From contig BFEA01000511.1 of the NCBI GenBank assembly GCA_003427395.1, forward strand, positions 426,057-447,901: DNA of 21,845 bases. The letters run 5' to 3'. The translations under genes and the position numbers were made by a program. Numbering within the stretch: position 1 is the stretch's first letter; every line of letters begins with the position of its first letter. The notes beneath the pieces were generated by a model, which had not been told where the DNA came from, did no database searches, and worked only from the letters and a program-made list of their open reading frames with translations. This stretch comes from Chara braunii (Eukaryota; Streptophyta; Charophyceae; Charales; Characeae). This document shows positions 9,105-17,055 of the stretch, one piece after another.

Positions 9105-9129
9105 TGATACTCTCTTCAAAGAGGTATCA
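9105..9129. other. Hairpin with 11 paired bases
   Basis: TGATAC (9105-9110) pairs with GTATCA (9124-9129) and CTCTT (9112-9116) with AAGAG (9119-9123), with one bulged T and a 2-nt loop. It stands alone between two tandem arrays; no function is inferred. Confidence 0.4.
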
Positions 9130-9196
9130 TCATGGCTACCTCTAAGTTTAAGTATCATAAGTTAATCTCAAGCCTGGGTGCATTGTGCTTTTCAGA

Positions 9197-9610
9197 TTTG
9201 ACTTAGTATAAATTTTACTAGTTTACTTTCTTAGAGGAAGTGTTGTCGAATTTTTTACTAATTCAGAGGAGTTAGTTAATGTTTCATCCTTGCAAAGTCA
9301 TACATATTCTGGTTCCATTTTTGACTTAGTAAAAGTCTTAAAAGTTTACTTTCCTATAAGAAGTTCTGCCAATTTTTCTGCTAATTCAATGAGTTAGACA
9401 AAAAATTGTATTTACAAGGGTTTATTCGTACTTCATATTTAATAATTGGATTAGTATAAATATTCTAGTCCACTTTCCTAAAGAAAGTGTTACCGAAAAG
9501 TTTTGAAAATTTGAGGAATTAGTCAAATTTTGATTATGAAAATTTTAACAATCTACCCTATCCAAAAAAAATGCTATCAAAATTTTCAACAACTTCTGGT
9601 GTTGATTAAA
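9197..9610 (+). repeat. ~125-bp A/T-rich tandem repeat, about 3.5 copies
   Basis: Units begin with TTTGACTTAGTA-like sequence at 9197, 9320 and 9446, with a partial, shifted unit near 9529. Each continues with a TTTACTTTCCTA-AAGAAGT-like block and then a CTAATTCA-AGGAGTTAG-like block. Divergence between units is high, so this is an old array. No coding potential. Confidence 0.6.
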
Positions 9611-10272
9611 GAGAGATGAAAAAAAAATTATAAGAGGAGCTAAATTACGATATAAAATATATTCTCTATGCATTTTAAGCATAACATTAGTCTTTTAGCA
9701 TGTACTGTGATGTTTGTCCCCACTCTGATTGAAGGTTCAACTAGTTTCGGTCTGATCCATCAAGGATCACTCACTTTCTTTTATCATTTGATAACATGTT
9801 AGTTTAACACACAACTTTACATGTTTTTGCATCTCAACCTAAAGCCTTAACCTCTTGGTTTTAACATGTTTTTAGGAGTTTACCTTTATTTCTTTTAAAT
9901 AGTCGTTCTAAATAACTGAGTATCTTTTTGTTGGAAGGTGGAAAATAGTTGGGGTTTGTGTGCGTAAGGCGGGGTATGAGTCGCAGAGAACGGTAAAGTT
10001 GACCCCGTTAGTGCGTAACATGTTGTTGATCAATTTGTGTGGTCGTAGGTATGACTGAAGGGTATGAAATTGAAATTTTAATGAATGTTTGTTTTGTGTC
10101 GATGCAGATGAATAAATTATACCAATGACTGTGAGAGTGATTGTTTGATGTCACAGAACCCTCTTCTGTCTCAGAAGACCACTAGGGCTCTGGAGTTCGG
10201 GGTCTGCTGACTTGAGGTTAGGGTAGGGTAGCATTGGGATTGTGTCGAAGGGAAAAAGTGGGGGGGGGAAGT
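9611..10272. other. A/T-rich spacer before the LTR element
   Basis: No gene or named repeat. The last bases before the LTR include an uninterrupted G run of nine at 10260-10268. Confidence 0.45.
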
Positions 10273-10633
10273 TGTGAAACAGCCTGCAGCGGGCCTTCAT
10301 CTCCACTGGCCTACAACCAGGGCCTATTTGGTTATTTGCCCAGTTCGGCCTGTGGGATCAGGCCGTGGCCTGACCCCACAGGCCGTGTGCTGTTCTAGCC
10401 CTGCCCGGTACCACTGTCGGTACCAGGCCAGTCAAGTCCAGTTAGTTAGTCCGCTGGGGGTATACCCCAACAGTTATTTGTTTTTCCTCATTCTTCATTT
10501 GCACAGATTAGAGTACGTGCGTGTTGAGTCTGCGTTGGAGTTGCGTTGTCCCTTCCAGGTCCATCTCCATCTCCCCCATCCTCATCCCTTCGTCTTGATC
10601 CTGACGGACCGCCATCCCGGCGGGTCCGTCACA
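10273..10633 (+). repeat. 5' LTR (361 bp)
   Basis: I placed the boundaries from the canonical TG...CA ends: the first bases TGTGA and the last TCACA are inverted copies, and a primer-binding site begins one base after the end. The LTR contains a 17-pair hairpin (10347-10384), two GGTACC sites six bases apart (about 10408-10425), and an imperfect stem near its end pairing GACGGACC with GGTCCGTC. No second LTR is in the window to confirm the limits, and the left boundary is less certain than the right. Confidence 0.6.
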
Positions 10634-10634
10634 C

Positions 10635-10646
10635 TGGTATCAGAGC
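10635..10646 (+). promoter_or_regulatory. Primer-binding site, initiator Met tRNA
   Basis: TGGTATCAGAGC is complementary to the 3' end of plant initiator methionine tRNA, the usual minus-strand DNA primer for plant LTR retrotransposons. The bases after it (AGGCTTTC) still resemble the continuation of that tRNA complement with one gap. It lies one base downstream of the LTR end. Confidence 0.85.
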
Positions 10647-10660
10647 AGGCTTTCCTCCCT

Positions 10661-10823
10661 NNNNNNNNNNNNNNNNNNNNNNNNNNNNNNNNNNNNNNNN
10701 NNNNNNNNNNNNNNNNNNNNNNNNNNNNNNNNNNNNNNNNNNNNNNNNNNNNNNNNNNNNNNNNNNNNNNNNNNNNNNNNNNNNNNNNNNNNNNNNNNNN
10801 NNNNNNNNNNNNNNNNNNNNNNN
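10661..10823. other. Assembly gap (163 N)
   Basis: A single run of unknown bases directly downstream of the primer-binding site. Apparent open frames through it are artefacts. Confidence 0.99.
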
Positions 10824-11402
10824 CCACTTTTCTTTGGTAATGACACCGGTGCACTATTTCGAGCCGCTTCTAACAAGCTATAGATCACCTAATTCTATGC
10901 GGTGGTTGAGGAGCTACGATCTTTCAAAGATCGCGTTTTGTTTAAAAGCTAAAAAAAAAAAAAAAAAAAAAAACCTCACCCGCGCTCATTTTTTTCAACG
11001 AGCGCTATTACTCTAGGTAGTGGCTGATGCTGCGCCTTATCTCGTTGGAAGCGGCTTTCAAAAAGTTTTCCAACAAGACCTTTTTTGCCACATTTCACAC
11101 AGCGGGTGAAAAGTTATTGGCAAAAGAGTTTTTGCCCTCTACATCTCCTCTCTTGACTCGTGGCCATCTCCAAAAGTGTCACGTGGCAGTTTGCTGAGGA
11201 TTTTTTTGAAGACCCCCTTGGCTAGGGGGCTACACTACAGTGGAACCGGGTGGCTGATCAAGATCTCAGCCAACCCCGCATAATGTGCAGCTGCAGTTCA
11301 TCACCACCTTGAAGACCCCTTCTCCCAAGGGGTGTGTGAAGGCCAAGATCTTGTGGATCTTGGTGAAGTTGTATGCTCTTGGTTACCCAAGAGCTGGGTA
11401 TG
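10824..11402 (+). other. Hairpin-rich retroelement leader segment
   Basis: Eight perfect-arm hairpins lie in less than 500 bp: 10917-10933 (8-bp arms), 10982-11005 (6), 11044-11074 (7), 11119-11136 (7), 11213-11229 (6), 11315-11333 (7), 11343-11363 (8) and 11375-11394 (8). An A23 run at 10951-10973 interrupts the segment and may mark a separate retrocopy insertion. In a retroelement leader such structure may serve packaging, dimerisation or translation; that role is inferred. Confidence 0.55.
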
Positions 11403-11800
11403 ACCTCTCTCATCCCTAATCCACTCTCCCACTCCCTTTTCCCTCTCTCCCCTTCATCATCTGACCTTCCTTTTCTCTCACCACCACTCATCCATCACCT
11501 TTTCTCACTCCTCTCTCCACTTTTCTCTTTTCTCTCCTCTCTCTCCACTCACCTTCTTTTACTAATCTCTCACTCTTTTCTTCACCTTTTCCATAGCTTT
11601 CTCTCTCATTCTCTCACCCTCCTCTCCTCCTTTCTTCCCCCAACTACAACCCCATCATCTCCCTCACCTACCACTTCAATCTTTTCTCTTTCCCACCTAT
11701 TTTTCTCTTTTTTTTCATCACTTTTTCATCCCCCTCTCCCCCCACTTCGATTTTTTCTGTTTTTCTTCTTTTCTCTTTCTTTTTGATTTAAATTTTCTCC
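11403..11800 (+). repeat. Polypyrimidine (CT-rich) low-complexity tract
   Basis: Almost entirely C and T with occasional A, in irregular TCTCTC/CTCC/TTTTC patterns. The 137-codon open frame across it reads mainly Ser, Leu, Pro and Phe and is a product of composition. It separates the hairpin-rich leader from the A/T-rich leader. Confidence 0.75.
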
Positions 11801-11940
11801 TTTCCTTCAAAAATTCGAATTATCTTTTTTCCTACTTCTTTTCTCATTTTTTTGATTTATTCTATTTTCCTTTATTTATTTTTAAAATTCGAATTTTTCT
11901 GCGGCACCCTAAAATCTGATTAGGACTTAGCCATTCTTGC

Positions 11941-12185
11941 TTTCGGCACACATTTTGACCCCGTGGGGGTAACGAAGTGCTGCCGAAATTTGTGAAAAAT
12001 TCAAAACTTGGTTAGTTTCTCATCACTCTCCTCCACCTCCTTATTTAATTATCTATTTATTTATTTACTTACTTATTTTTCTGAAAATTTTAATTTGCGA
12101 CATTGTAAAAATTAGTGTGCTTCTCTTAGTCTCTCCTTTCTCTTTGCACATTTTGACCCCGTTGGGGTAAGAAAATGCTGCCAAA
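11941..12185 (+). repeat. Duplicated nested hairpin module in the leader
   Basis: CACATTTTGACCCC occurs at 11949 and 12147, 198 bp apart. Both copies fold an inner stem ACCCC/GGGGT with a 3-nt loop (GTG at 11963-11965, GTT at 12161-12163). In copy 1 an outer stem TTTCGGCA (11941-11948) pairs perfectly with TGCCGAAA (11981-11988). In copy 2 the outer stem is reduced to TTTG/CAAA (12143-12146/12182-12185). Flanking DNA is A/T-rich with ATTT repeats. A cis-acting retroelement RNA signal is plausible but inferred. Confidence 0.6.
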
Positions 12186-12379
12186 ATTTTCAAAAAAATA
12201 AATAAGTCCTCTTCCCCTGCTCTTTACATTTTATTTCTTTATTTATTTTTATTTCTTTTTTTATTTTATTTTTATCTCGAAATTTTATTGTTTATTCTAT
12301 TTTCTTTCCCCCTCCCCTCCATATTATTTTTTTTCTTGATTAGGTCGCCGCTACCCTCCCCTAATCACCTAAACTCCGG

Positions 12380-12415
12380 TTAGGGTTTTCTTAGGGTTTT
12401 CTAGGGCTAAGGGTT
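12380..12415 (+). promoter_or_regulatory. Telo-box-like repeats upstream of gag
   Basis: TTAGGGTTT occurs at 12380-12388 and 12391-12399, followed by further GGG-rich telomere-like variants up to 12415. The reverse complement AAACCCTAA is the plant telo-box found in promoters and leaders of many growth-related plant genes. Whether it acts here is unknown; it could equally be a short interstitial telomere-like stretch. Confidence 0.35.
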
Positions 12416-12650
12416 CTCCTAACTCCCGCCCCCCTTCCTACTCTCCCGCCTCCTCCCGTCGGGCACCCTGGACCTGGACGGCTCCTCCCCCCTCGAGCGG
12501 TTTGGCGCCTTCGTCTCACGCGCTACCTGCAAAATCCGAGGCGAGCCGACTCACACATACTCACTTCGCTCCCGCGGTCCCCTTCCTCTTACCGGTGGGC
12601 CCCTTTCCTCACACACTCCTCTGAGGACTACCTCCATTCCTCCTCCGGCC

Positions 12651-13760
12651 ATGGAAGGGAGTTCATCCGAGGAGATCGCCGCGGCGCAGTCCACACCCCA
12701 GGTCAGCGCGCCGTCAGTGGCTCATGATCAGGCCCATGCGGACACCATGGACCTTCATGCCGTCCTTATAGCAATCCAGGCACAACTTAGTACGCTTGGA
12801 CCGTTGCAAGCGCAAATCAATGCGCTAGCCCTCGACGTCAACCGCCTCAAGGGCTCCCCTCATCGCTCTCCCCACCGCTCTCACACCCCTTCCCCTACCG
12901 GCTCCGATTCCGGTTCCCCCGGACTCTGGAGACGGAGTCACCATGGTTCCCCCTCCTCTGCGGGCCAGGCCCAGCACTCCCCCTCAGCGGTGGCGAGTGC
13001 TGCTGCCGCTCAGACCACCCCGACTGTTGCGACAGTTCTTCCGGCCACAGCCGCCCCTACCGTCTCTACTACTGCCGTAGGTGTTGCGGTCCAGGTACCG
13101 CCTTCTGGCCCAGCAGTTTCATCGACCCACACCGGTGTTGCTTCCCAACTTCCCGCACCGGTCGCGGCAATACGGCTCCGCCCTCTTCTTCCTGCCTTCG
13201 TCCCCCCGCCCCCATACCAGGGTACCGCCCAGGCAGGGATTCTTCTCTCACTGGGAGACCCGCTCCGCCCCCTCCACCTCCGACCCCACGCACCCAGCGA
13301 GTGGCCACTTTACAGGCCACCATTGCGCAGGCTCAGGCGGAGATTCTCGCTCTGAGACAGCCTCACCCATCACAGGCTGCCCACCCTTCTTCCTCTACCA
13401 CCCCTTCGGTCCCCATGATGCAGGCTCGTTTCCCTCGACCTGCTCCTCAGCCTCTTCCCTCCTACCTGGCTATTCCAGGACAGCTGCCCGCGGCCGTTGC
13501 CTCCTCGTCTGCTAGTCCATCCGCCAGCGGCCACGACCCACAGCCTTCCCCCACCTCTGCCCCTGCCATCAGCACAGTGGACTCGCCTCGATCTCTCTCC
13601 CTCGATCTCTCTCCCCCCGCCATCAGCACAGTGGACATCCTCCTGTGCGCACTCGCCTCGATCTCTCTCCCCCCGCCATCAGCACAGTGGACATCCTCCT
13701 GTGCGCACCACGGACATTCCCGAGTATGATGGCACATCCCGTGTCTCTCGCTGGTTGTAG
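12651..13760 (+). pseudogene. gag: gag N-terminal region, frameshifted and stopped
   Basis: The start ATG at 12651 has a strong plant context (G at -3, G at +4, GCC before it). The first frame gives a Gln/Ala/Leu-rich, coiled-coil-like stretch at about residues 36-68 (IQAQ, LQAQINAL), then a long Ser/Pro/Thr/Ala-rich linker. Coherent coding then moves to another frame between about 13140 and 13220, where a second Gln/Ala-rich helix occurs (from 13301), and returns to the first frame near 13700. Imperfect 54- and 56-bp tandem duplications at 13565-13730 help disturb the frame. A TAG at 13758-13760 then interrupts the capsid domain just after a Ser-Arg-Trp-Leu. The protein would be the structural Gag of the retroelement; this copy cannot make it. 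Confidence 0.7.
13565..13730 (+). repeat. Short tandem repeat within gag (54-56 bp units)
   Basis: GCCATCAGCACAGTGGAC begins at 13565, 13619 and 13675 and is followed by a CCTCGATCTCTC-type tract. Neither the 56-bp step nor the 110-bp total is a multiple of three, so the expansion alone changes the reading frame. Confidence 0.8.
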
Positions 13761-13781
13761 ATAGCAACGCGCACGCTCTCT

Positions 13782-14771
13782 ATGACGACCAACCGTCAGG
13801 AGTGCGATGTGCTCGCAACCAAATTGCGAGGAAGCCCTTCCACTGCGTGGGAGGATCATTATACCCAGCGCCTCCGTGTGGGTGAGGTCCCCACTCTGGC
13901 CGACTTCACGGCCTTCCTTCAGGACCGTTTCGGCACTCGTCATGACGCCACCAACGCCTTAGACCGCGTCACCCAGACCAGATGGTCCGGGTCCTCTGTA
14001 CCGGCCAACTTGGAGCGTCACATCCGGGTGTTTCAGGACGCTCGCCTTGTTTGTGACGAGACGTTCCTACCGGAGGTCACACTCACCGACCGGTTCCTTG
14101 TCAGCCTGCCGACTGACTACCGGCTAGAGCTATGGAGGCGATCATTCTCTTCCGCGGAGCAGGCATACGAGGCTGCGCGTCAGTACCAGAGGATGTGTAG
14201 TCGCTTCTCCGTCGCCCCATCCTCTTCGCGGCCAGCCGCCACCTCCCAGTCTCGGGGTACCACCCGAGGCCGCTCCTCGTTTCCTGGTCGTTTTCGTCGC
14301 CCGGCTCGACCTGGAGCGCCATTCACTCGATACTACAGTTCTCTCGAGTATGGAGAGGAAGCCTCAGCCGAGCTCGATCCTACCATTGGGGACGCCCCCG
14401 AGGACATCGAGCTTCGGGACGTCATCCAGTACCACTTGGATGACGACATTGTCCCAATGGCCGAGCGCCTGCAGATGGCCATGTCTGCCATGGGCCGTGC
14501 ACGAAGTCGGGTTGCACAGGCTGGTGCCCGCACACCCAAAGTTCCTCAGATAGACCTCCCGCAGGGTTTTGTCCCTCCTCGCGGAGCTCTATCCCCCGAG
14601 GAGCGTGCCGCCCTCGAGGCCCGGCGCGGCTGCCTTCGTTGCCGCCAGGATGGACACACCTCCTCACGGTGTCCATACCACACCGCCCTCGATCGGTACT
14701 ACACTGACATTTCTCGTCAGCGCCGATCTCAGTCCCCCCCCGGCCCCGCCCGGCCAGCCCCACCCAGCTAA
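13782..14771 (+). CDS. gag: Gag, capsid C-terminal part and CCHC nucleocapsid
   Basis: An open frame of 329 codons continues the frame of 12651 after the TAG at 13758; the ATG at 13782 is internal and the true protein began upstream. Residues 1-136 have the spacing of the Retrotrans_gag capsid domain: a Trp at 23 near the first helix end, the Phe-rich DFTAFLQDRF at 41-50, and an Arg/Leu-rich C-terminal half. Residues 140-180 are basic and Ser/Arg-rich. A zinc knuckle of C-X2-C-X4-H-X4-C form has Cys284, Cys287, His292 and Cys297 and would bind the RNA genome. The C-terminus is Pro-rich and contains a C8 tract at 14734-14741 that allows a -1 slip into the protease frame. The Gag assignment is firm; the superfamily is inferred. 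Confidence 0.8.
   Translation: MTTNRQECDVLATKLRGSPSTAWEDHYTQRLRVGEVPTLADFTAFLQDRFGTRHDATNALDRVTQTRWSGSSVPANLERHIRVFQDARLVCDETFLPEVTLTDRFLVSLPTDYRLELWRRSFSSAEQAYEAARQYQRMCSRFSVAPSSSRPAATSQSRGTTRGRSSFPGRFRRPARPGAPFTRYYSSLEYGEEASAELDPTIGDAPEDIELRDVIQYHLDDDIVPMAERLQMAMSAMGRARSRVAQAGARTPKVPQIDLPQGFVPPRGALSPEERAALEARRGCLRCRQDGHTSSRCPYHTALDRYYTDISRQRRSQSPPGPARPAPPS
14734..14741 (+). promoter_or_regulatory. C8 tract, possible -1 frameshift site between gag and pro
   Basis: Eight C in a row, read as TCC CCC CCC in the gag frame. A -1 slip puts ribosomes into the frame of the protease, which is open without a stop from 14741 through the ATG at 14777 and beyond. The gag stop TAA is at 14769-14771. Homopolymer slippage fits gag-pro expression in retroelements; I see no confirmed downstream pseudoknot. 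Confidence 0.4.
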
Positions 14772-14776
14772 CCACG

Positions 14777-15775
14777 ATGCAGTGTACCCCTGAGGCCTCG
14801 CTCGTAGCCGGCTTCCCGACCACCGAGTCGCGGTTTGCCCCTTTGGCTACCCCACCTGAGGATCCTCAGGACAGGACAGACGTAGTTCTCTCTGCCCCGT
14901 CGTCTGCTGAGGTATCGTCTGCCTCCCAGCAGTCCGCCGCATCTAGCGCTTCTCCCCCGAGACTTCCGACGCGTCGCGCCATTCGCACAACCCGTTGTAG
15001 CGCTCAGCTGGCGACTCGCGATGACGTTGTGTCATCTCTCCTAGACTTGAGCATTCTACAGGCTCGTCAGGAGCGACTCACGAGACACATCAACGTCCTG
15101 CATCGTCTTCTCGCTCTGCTCTCTGACCCTGATCGCACCCTACTCATCATCCCTATTCGCCTAGGGACATCAACGAGGGTGTACCGCTCTTTATGGGACT
15201 CTGGCTCGCAGGGAGATTTCGTTCACCCTCGAGTGGTTGAGGAAGCTCACCTAGCTACCTCTGGGTCTCGCTCTCCTATCTCCGTTACCCTCGGAGATAA
15301 CAAGACACAGCGCTTCTTCGATCAGACGGTCCACGACCTCCACTTCTCCCTCACCCTCCAGCCACTGGATAGTACCAAGGCGCGTCAGCGCTACCATTCC
15401 TCCGCATACTTCGATGTGCTGGAGACTGGGTACGACTTTATCCTTGGCACTCCCTGGTCTCGCCGGTTCCATAGCACAGAGGTCGAATGGGCGACCGAGA
15501 CACTCGTTCTCAAAACGAAGTGTGGTCAGACCCATCGCGTCCCCTTCATTGGAACCACGGGCGACACTCCTCCCGACCTACCTCCCCGAAACCCTCGTCC
15601 CTCAGGGTCTCACCCCGACATTGCCTTCACTTCCCCTCGTCAGTTTGCTCACTTCATACGACAGGAGGACGTTGTCGTACCAAATACCCTTACAAGGGTA
15701 TTTGGCGTGCTTTTTGCAAGCCACGCCGGTGCGGCCCCGTCCGGGGTGCACGGCGCGCTCGCGGGTAAGGGTTGA
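14777..15775 (+). pseudogene. pro: Retropepsin (aspartic protease) domain, truncated pol
   Basis: The frame carries the LTR-retrotransposon protease that cleaves Gag and Gag-Pol. The catalytic triplet is Asp-Ser-Gly at residues 141-143 (within SLWDSGSQGDFV), a common variant of Asp-Thr-Gly. The flap/strand region follows, and the second conserved motif, ILGTPW, is at 222-227, where Ty3/gypsy proteases usually have ILGMDWL-like sequence. Residues 1-80 are Ser/Pro-rich linker and 84-118 are probably helical. The open frame overlaps gag by way of a -1 shift and may depend on it; the ATG at 14777 is an alternative start. Retroelement-like sequence ends near residue 301. The last ~30 codons come from the palindromic insert starting at 15680, and reverse transcriptase, RNase H and integrase are absent. 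Confidence 0.8.
15680..15705 (+). repeat. Palindromic transposon-end-like motif, copy 2
   Basis: Perfect 12-bp arms, CCAAATACCCTT (15680-15691) and its inverse (15694-15705), around a central AC. It has the same core and central AC as 3184-3203 and a shared right-hand continuation of about 25 bp. It lies at the point where recognisable pol sequence stops, so it probably marks the left end of an element inserted into the retrotransposon. A second short inverted pair follows (GGCGTG at 15704-15709 with CACGCC at 15722-15727). Confidence 0.6.
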
Positions 15776-16340
15776 GTCCTTGCCCGAGTGAGTGGCACGA
15801 GCGATGTGCCAACGGCAGGATGCAACCACGCGGGGCCTAGATGTGCGCGGCATCGCGGACCAGCGGGATGTGCGGCCCCTCGTCCCCTTACTCTTTCTTA
15901 TGTCCCTCACATTTATTTATATTTTTATTACTTTTATTTTTCCTATTTTATTATTATTAATTTATTATGATTATTATTATTATGGGCCTGGCTACCCTAC
16001 AAGATTGCTAGACATGGGGGGGGCCGTCGCGACAGTCAAGTTCTTGAGCACGCGTTAATTTTATTTTGGCGGGCCCATCATAATTTCTGCATGTTTGTGA
16101 TGATGGCAAAATTCCTTTACCCTGCCGCCTTGAAAAATGCAGGTCGGGGAGTTCGACATACATACCAGCCAGAAGGTAACTAGCCCATGAGGCGGAAACT
16201 TCAGGGACCGTGGTGGTGGGGGTCGCTGTGGGCGCACCGTCCGCCAACCACGGTTTGCTGTGACAGGTTCGAGTGTGAGCATGCCCGATGGGACACAAGG
16301 TGGTGAACTATGCCTGGGCTAGGCCAAGGGGCGCCGCTAA
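15706..16340. other. Probable interior of the inserted element
   Basis: No recognisable coding domain. GC-rich to about 15890, then a TTATT-rich stretch (15900-15985). An 8-bp perfect inverted pair ACCGTGGT/ACCACGGT lies at 16207-16214 and 16247-16254. The right end of the putative insertion was not found, so where it stops is unknown. Confidence 0.4.
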
Positions 16341-16348
16341 AAGGTTCC

Positions 16349-16557
16349 CACAGTGTTGGTCGCGCGGCCCAAGCAGTCCCAGCAGCAGGCCACTTCCTGC
16401 AAAGTTCTCATTTAAAGATTTGCTACACCGTGGCCAGGGGGCACCAGTGGGAGGCTGTCGCAGTGTTGGCTGTGCGGCAGGCTATCCCAGCAGCAGGTGA
16501 GGTGGAACCCGCCCCCACTCCGGTCTCCAAAAATTCTCATTTGAATATTTGCTACTA
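16349..16557 (+). repeat. ~110-bp tandem duplication
   Basis: CAGTGTTGG occurs at 16351 and 16461. Both copies continue with a CGCGG/TGCGG step, a CCCAGCAGCAGG block, a TTCTCATTT(A/G)AA block and ATTTGCTAC. The second copy is longer by an inserted CCGCCCCCACTCC-type segment. No coding potential beyond chance frames. Confidence 0.6.
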
Positions 16558-16671
16558 CCTCCAAGATTTGCACCAGGACCCGCGGGGTGGTGGAAGCCTG
16601 GGCAACCATGACCAAAGGATACACCGCCCGTTAACCTCAGCCTGCTGCGAAAAGTGAGAGGGTTGGGTGTT

Positions 16672-17055
16672 GCAGGCCTGAGGGACCAGCAGCTGCGGAC
16701 CAGCTCAGTTGGAAAACCCGCAAACTGCTGAAAATGGGCCTGTGGGAACTGCTGCGGTTGGCCTAGCTCAGTGATACCCCCATGAACTGTTGAGCAGGCC
16801 TGTGGGACCAGCAGCTGCAGACCGGCTCAGTTGGTACACCTGCAAACTGCTGAAAATGGGCCTGTGGGAACTGCTGCGGCGGGCCTCGCTCAGTGGTACC
16901 CCCATACAGGCCTGTGGGACCAGCAGCAGCGGACCCAGCTTAGTTGGTACGCCCGCAAACTGCTGAAAATGGGCCTATGGAAACAACCGCGGGCGGGCCT
17001 AGCTCATTTGATGCACCTACAAGCTGTTAAAATGCAGACCTGAGCTCGAACTCCA
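16672..17055 (+). repeat. Tandem array of ~60-bp half-units with tRNA A-box motifs
   Basis: Three units start at 16672, 16794 and 16906, each made of two related halves. One half reads GGCCTGTGGGACCAGCAGC and later AGCTCAGTTGG; the other reads GGGCCTGTGGGAACTGCTGC and later TAGCTCAGTGG. These resemble the pol III A box (and the D-arm start) of tRNA genes. The last half-unit ends with GAGCTCGAACTCC at about 17041-17053, which resembles a B box and T arm. No half-unit forms a full tRNA. The array could derive from a tRNA-related SINE head by tandem amplification. Confidence 0.6.

Larger units (their letters stand above)
10273..15680 (+). mobile_element. LTR retrotransposon (Ty3/gypsy-like), left part only
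   Basis: Order on the plus strand: 5' LTR (10273-10633), primer-binding site (10635-10646), a 163-nt run of N, a ~1.8-kb leader, gag (12651-14771) and retropepsin (14777 on). The Retrotrans_gag-like capsid region with a CCHC knuckle followed by a pepsin-type protease fits Metaviridae order, though without reverse transcriptase the superfamily call is provisional. The gag has a stop and at least one frameshift, and the pol side is lost at the palindromic sequence starting at 15680. No 3' LTR is in the window. The GC-rich coding part contrasts strongly with the A/T-rich DNA to its left. Confidence 0.75.

Noticed and set aside
10274-11016. Open frames across the LTR and the gap
   Set aside because: Their length depends on reading through 163 unknown bases, and the left part is LTR sequence.
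11373-11786. Ser/Leu/Pro-rich 137-codon open frame
   Set aside because: It is created by the CT-rich tract; the composition explains the lack of stops.
13069-14823. Minus-strand open frames opposite gag
   Set aside because: They are antisense shadows of GC-rich gag sequence. The sense strand carries the capsid pattern and the zinc knuckle.
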